NCBI GenBank assembly: GCA_963704535.1
Contig: OY969916.1
Location: forward strand, 9,486,001 to 9,550,000
Direction of reading: 5' to 3'
Length of the DNA stretch: 64,000 nt
From: G963704535 sp963704535
GTDB lineage: Bacteria; Chloroflexota; Chloroflexia; Chloroflexales; Roseiflexaceae
In this document: piece after piece, positions 62,824-64,000 of the stretch
Position numbering within the stretch: position 1 is the first letter of the stretch
How the letters are laid out: the number at the start of each line of letters is the position of its first letter
Notes under the pieces: model-generated
The model's database searches: none
The model's input: the letters and a program-made list of their open reading frames with translations, nothing else
Told to the model about the DNA's origin: nothing
Position numbers and translations under genes: made by a program

Positions 62824-64000
62824 ATGATGACACGAATGACTGCGCCCCCGTTGTTTGGCACCATCCAGATACCTGGCATGCGGATTCTCTCCGAGATTGG
62901 TCGCGGCGCGCATAGCATCGTCTACCGAGCGACCCGAGGCGATCAGACGTTCGCGGTCAAAGTCCGTGACGAGACGGTCTCCAACCACGTCATTGATGTG
63001 CTACCGCGGTTCCGCCGCGAGGCCGCCGTCCTGGCGTGCCTGCGCCATCCTGGCCTCCCCACAATCGTCGAGGCCGGTGAGGTCGCCGGGCAGCCCTACC
63101 TGGTGATGGAGTATGTGGACGGCCAGAGCCTGTCGGAGCAGCTCGAAGATGGGCCACTGGCCGAAGCGCGCATTGTCGGGCTTGCCATGGTCCTGGCCGG
63201 CGCCCTGGCCGAGGTCCATCGCCATGGCCTGGTCCACCGCGATGTGAAGCCGGCGAACGTCCTGCTTGATAGCGTCGGCGGCGTCCGGCTGATCGACTTT
63301 GGTTTCGCGGCCCGCATCAGCGCGGCCCGGACGGAAGGCGATATCGTCGGCACTCTGCGCTACTGCGCGCCGGAGCAGACGGGCCTGCTGAAGCGGCCGG
63401 TCGACGGGCGGGCCGACCTGTACGCGTTGGGCGTGGTGCTGTTCGAGTGCGCCACGGGCATGCCGCCGTTCACCGCCGTCGACGCCGGCGAGCTGATTCG
63501 CCAGCATGCCGTGGTGCCCGCCGCCAATGTACGCGACCTGAATCCGGCGATCAGCCCGGCGCTGGCGGCCCTGATCGCCAAGCTGCTCGCCAAGGACCCC
63601 GACGACCGCTATCAGACCGGCGTGGGCCTGATGGTGGACCTGGAGCGGCTTGTGATCCTGAACGGCGCGTTGCGCGCCGGCCAGGAGATTGTGCTCGGCA
63701 TCAGCGACGACCAGGCCGAGATACAGTATGCGGCCCCGCTGGTTGGCCGCGAAGCCGAGCTGGCCCAACTCCAGAAGTGCTGGGATATCGCCAAGCGTGG
63801 GCGTGGAGCGGTCGCCCTGGTCGCCGGGGAGCCCGGCAGCGGCAAGAGCCGCCTGATCCGTGAGCTGATCCTGGGCGCGCGCAACGTGGGGGCGCTGGTG
63901 CTGCGTGGGAAATGTGTCGCCGACGCTCGGCCCTTTGTGGCGCTGTGCGGCGCGCTGGAGGGCTATCTGCGTCACATCCGGCGCCTGCCGGCCGCGCTCC
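62824..64000 (+). CDS. Ser/Thr protein kinase fused to an AAA NTPase (partial, cut by window end)
   Basis: It is open to the window end (at least 392 residues). The kinase domain is complete with canonical motifs: ILSEIGRGAHSIVYRA, FAVKVRDE, LVHRDVKPANVLLDSVGG, RLIDFGFAAR and YCAPEQTG. At about residue 310 an AAA_16-type domain begins: APLVGREAELAQLQKCWDIA with Walker A VALVAGEPGSGKSRLIREL. The layout fits large PknK-like sensor kinases with AAA, TPR/GAF and often histidine-kinase parts. ATGs at 62824, 62827 and 62836 are possible. The region 62620-62823 before it shows no gene. Confidence 0.88.
   Translation, partial: MMTRMTAPPLFGTIQIPGMRILSEIGRGAHSIVYRATRGDQTFAVKVRDETVSNHVIDVLPRFRREAAVLACLRHPGLPTIVEAGEVAGQPYLVMEYVDGQSLSEQLEDGPLAEARIVGLAMVLAGALAEVHRHGLVHRDVKPANVLLDSVGGVRLIDFGFAARISAARTEGDIVGTLRYCAPEQTGLLKRPVDGRADLYALGVVLFECATGMPPFTAVDAGELIRQHAVVPAANVRDLNPAISPALAALIAKLLAKDPDDRYQTGVGLMVDLERLVILNGALRAGQEIVLGISDDQAEIQYAAPLVGREAELAQLQKCWDIAKRGRGAVALVAGEPGSGKSRLIRELILGARNVGALVLRGKCVADARPFVALCGALEGYLRHIRRLPAAL

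Overview
The window is GC-rich bacterial chromosome, most likely from a filamentous Chloroflexota (Roseiflexaceae/Kouleothrix-like). This is inferred from gene content: STAND/NB-ARC regulators, many TPR proteins, Ser/Thr kinases, a DUF3488/TgpA-like transglutaminase, a MEDS histidine kinase, and a very high load of short palindromic repeats. No rRNA, tRNA or CRISPR array was seen. At least ten genes carry single-base frame disruptions, several in homopolymers, so many interruptions are probably assembly or read errors rather than real decay.

Layout. 0.1-6.6 kb: a membrane TPR protein, a four-helix-bundle relic between inverted heptamer repeats, a class III aminotransferase, a helical protein and an HTH regulator. 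6.6-10.3 kb: a REP-associated (RAYT) transposase with REP hairpins, then an IS4-type element whose right inverted repeat was hit by a second (IS1380-like) IS. 10.3-14.7 kb: a minus-strand chitin/GlcNAc cluster (secreted GH18 chitinase, PIG-L-type deacetylase, GH3/NagZ). 15-19 kb: an NB-ARC/TPR/LuxR regulator, a 68-bp repeat array and a heptapeptide-repeat protein. 19.5-23.1 kb: a STAND-NTPase/WD40 protein with about 14 nearly identical repeats. 23.4-26.6 kb: two cell-wall hydrolase-type genes around a second 68-bp array. 26.8-40.7 kb: response regulator, Uma2 nuclease, glycosyltransferase, MEDS kinase, NDPK-like protein, PLP enzyme, FRG protein, an OmpR/histidine-kinase pair and a degenerate Ser/Thr kinase.

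The centrepiece is 40.87-57.39 kb: about 13 co-directional minus-strand genes, closely spaced or overlapping, with visibly more A/T at third positions than their neighbours. In transcription order: excisionase-like HTH, RING-like zinc protein, E1 (ThiF), Ubl-E2 fusion, JAB/JAMM protease, unknown helical protein, TPR protein, nucleoside-deoxyribosyltransferase/TIR-like protein, TIR-like/coiled-coil/FGE protein, triple Clp_N-vWA fusion, AAA+ ATPase with a degenerate first AAA domain, MoxR ATPase, and a large unknown TPR-ended protein. This joins a complete bacterial ubiquitin-like conjugation/deconjugation set to an AAA+/MoxR/vWA machine with Clp-type N-domains and candidate NAD/nucleotide-directed effectors. 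It looks like a conflict/defence or targeted protein-remodelling system. A transposase relic lies directly upstream.

57.8-64 kb: YccF membrane protein, transglutaminase, five exact 30-bp tandem repeats, an O-antigen-ligase/TPR protein carrying an in-frame palindromic repeat, and the start of a Ser/Thr kinase-AAA signalling protein cut by the window end.

A second theme is repeat biology: about 25 copies of palindromic (MITE-like) elements, 5-nt-loop REP hairpins and heptamer microsatellites. Several lie inside coding sequence in frame.
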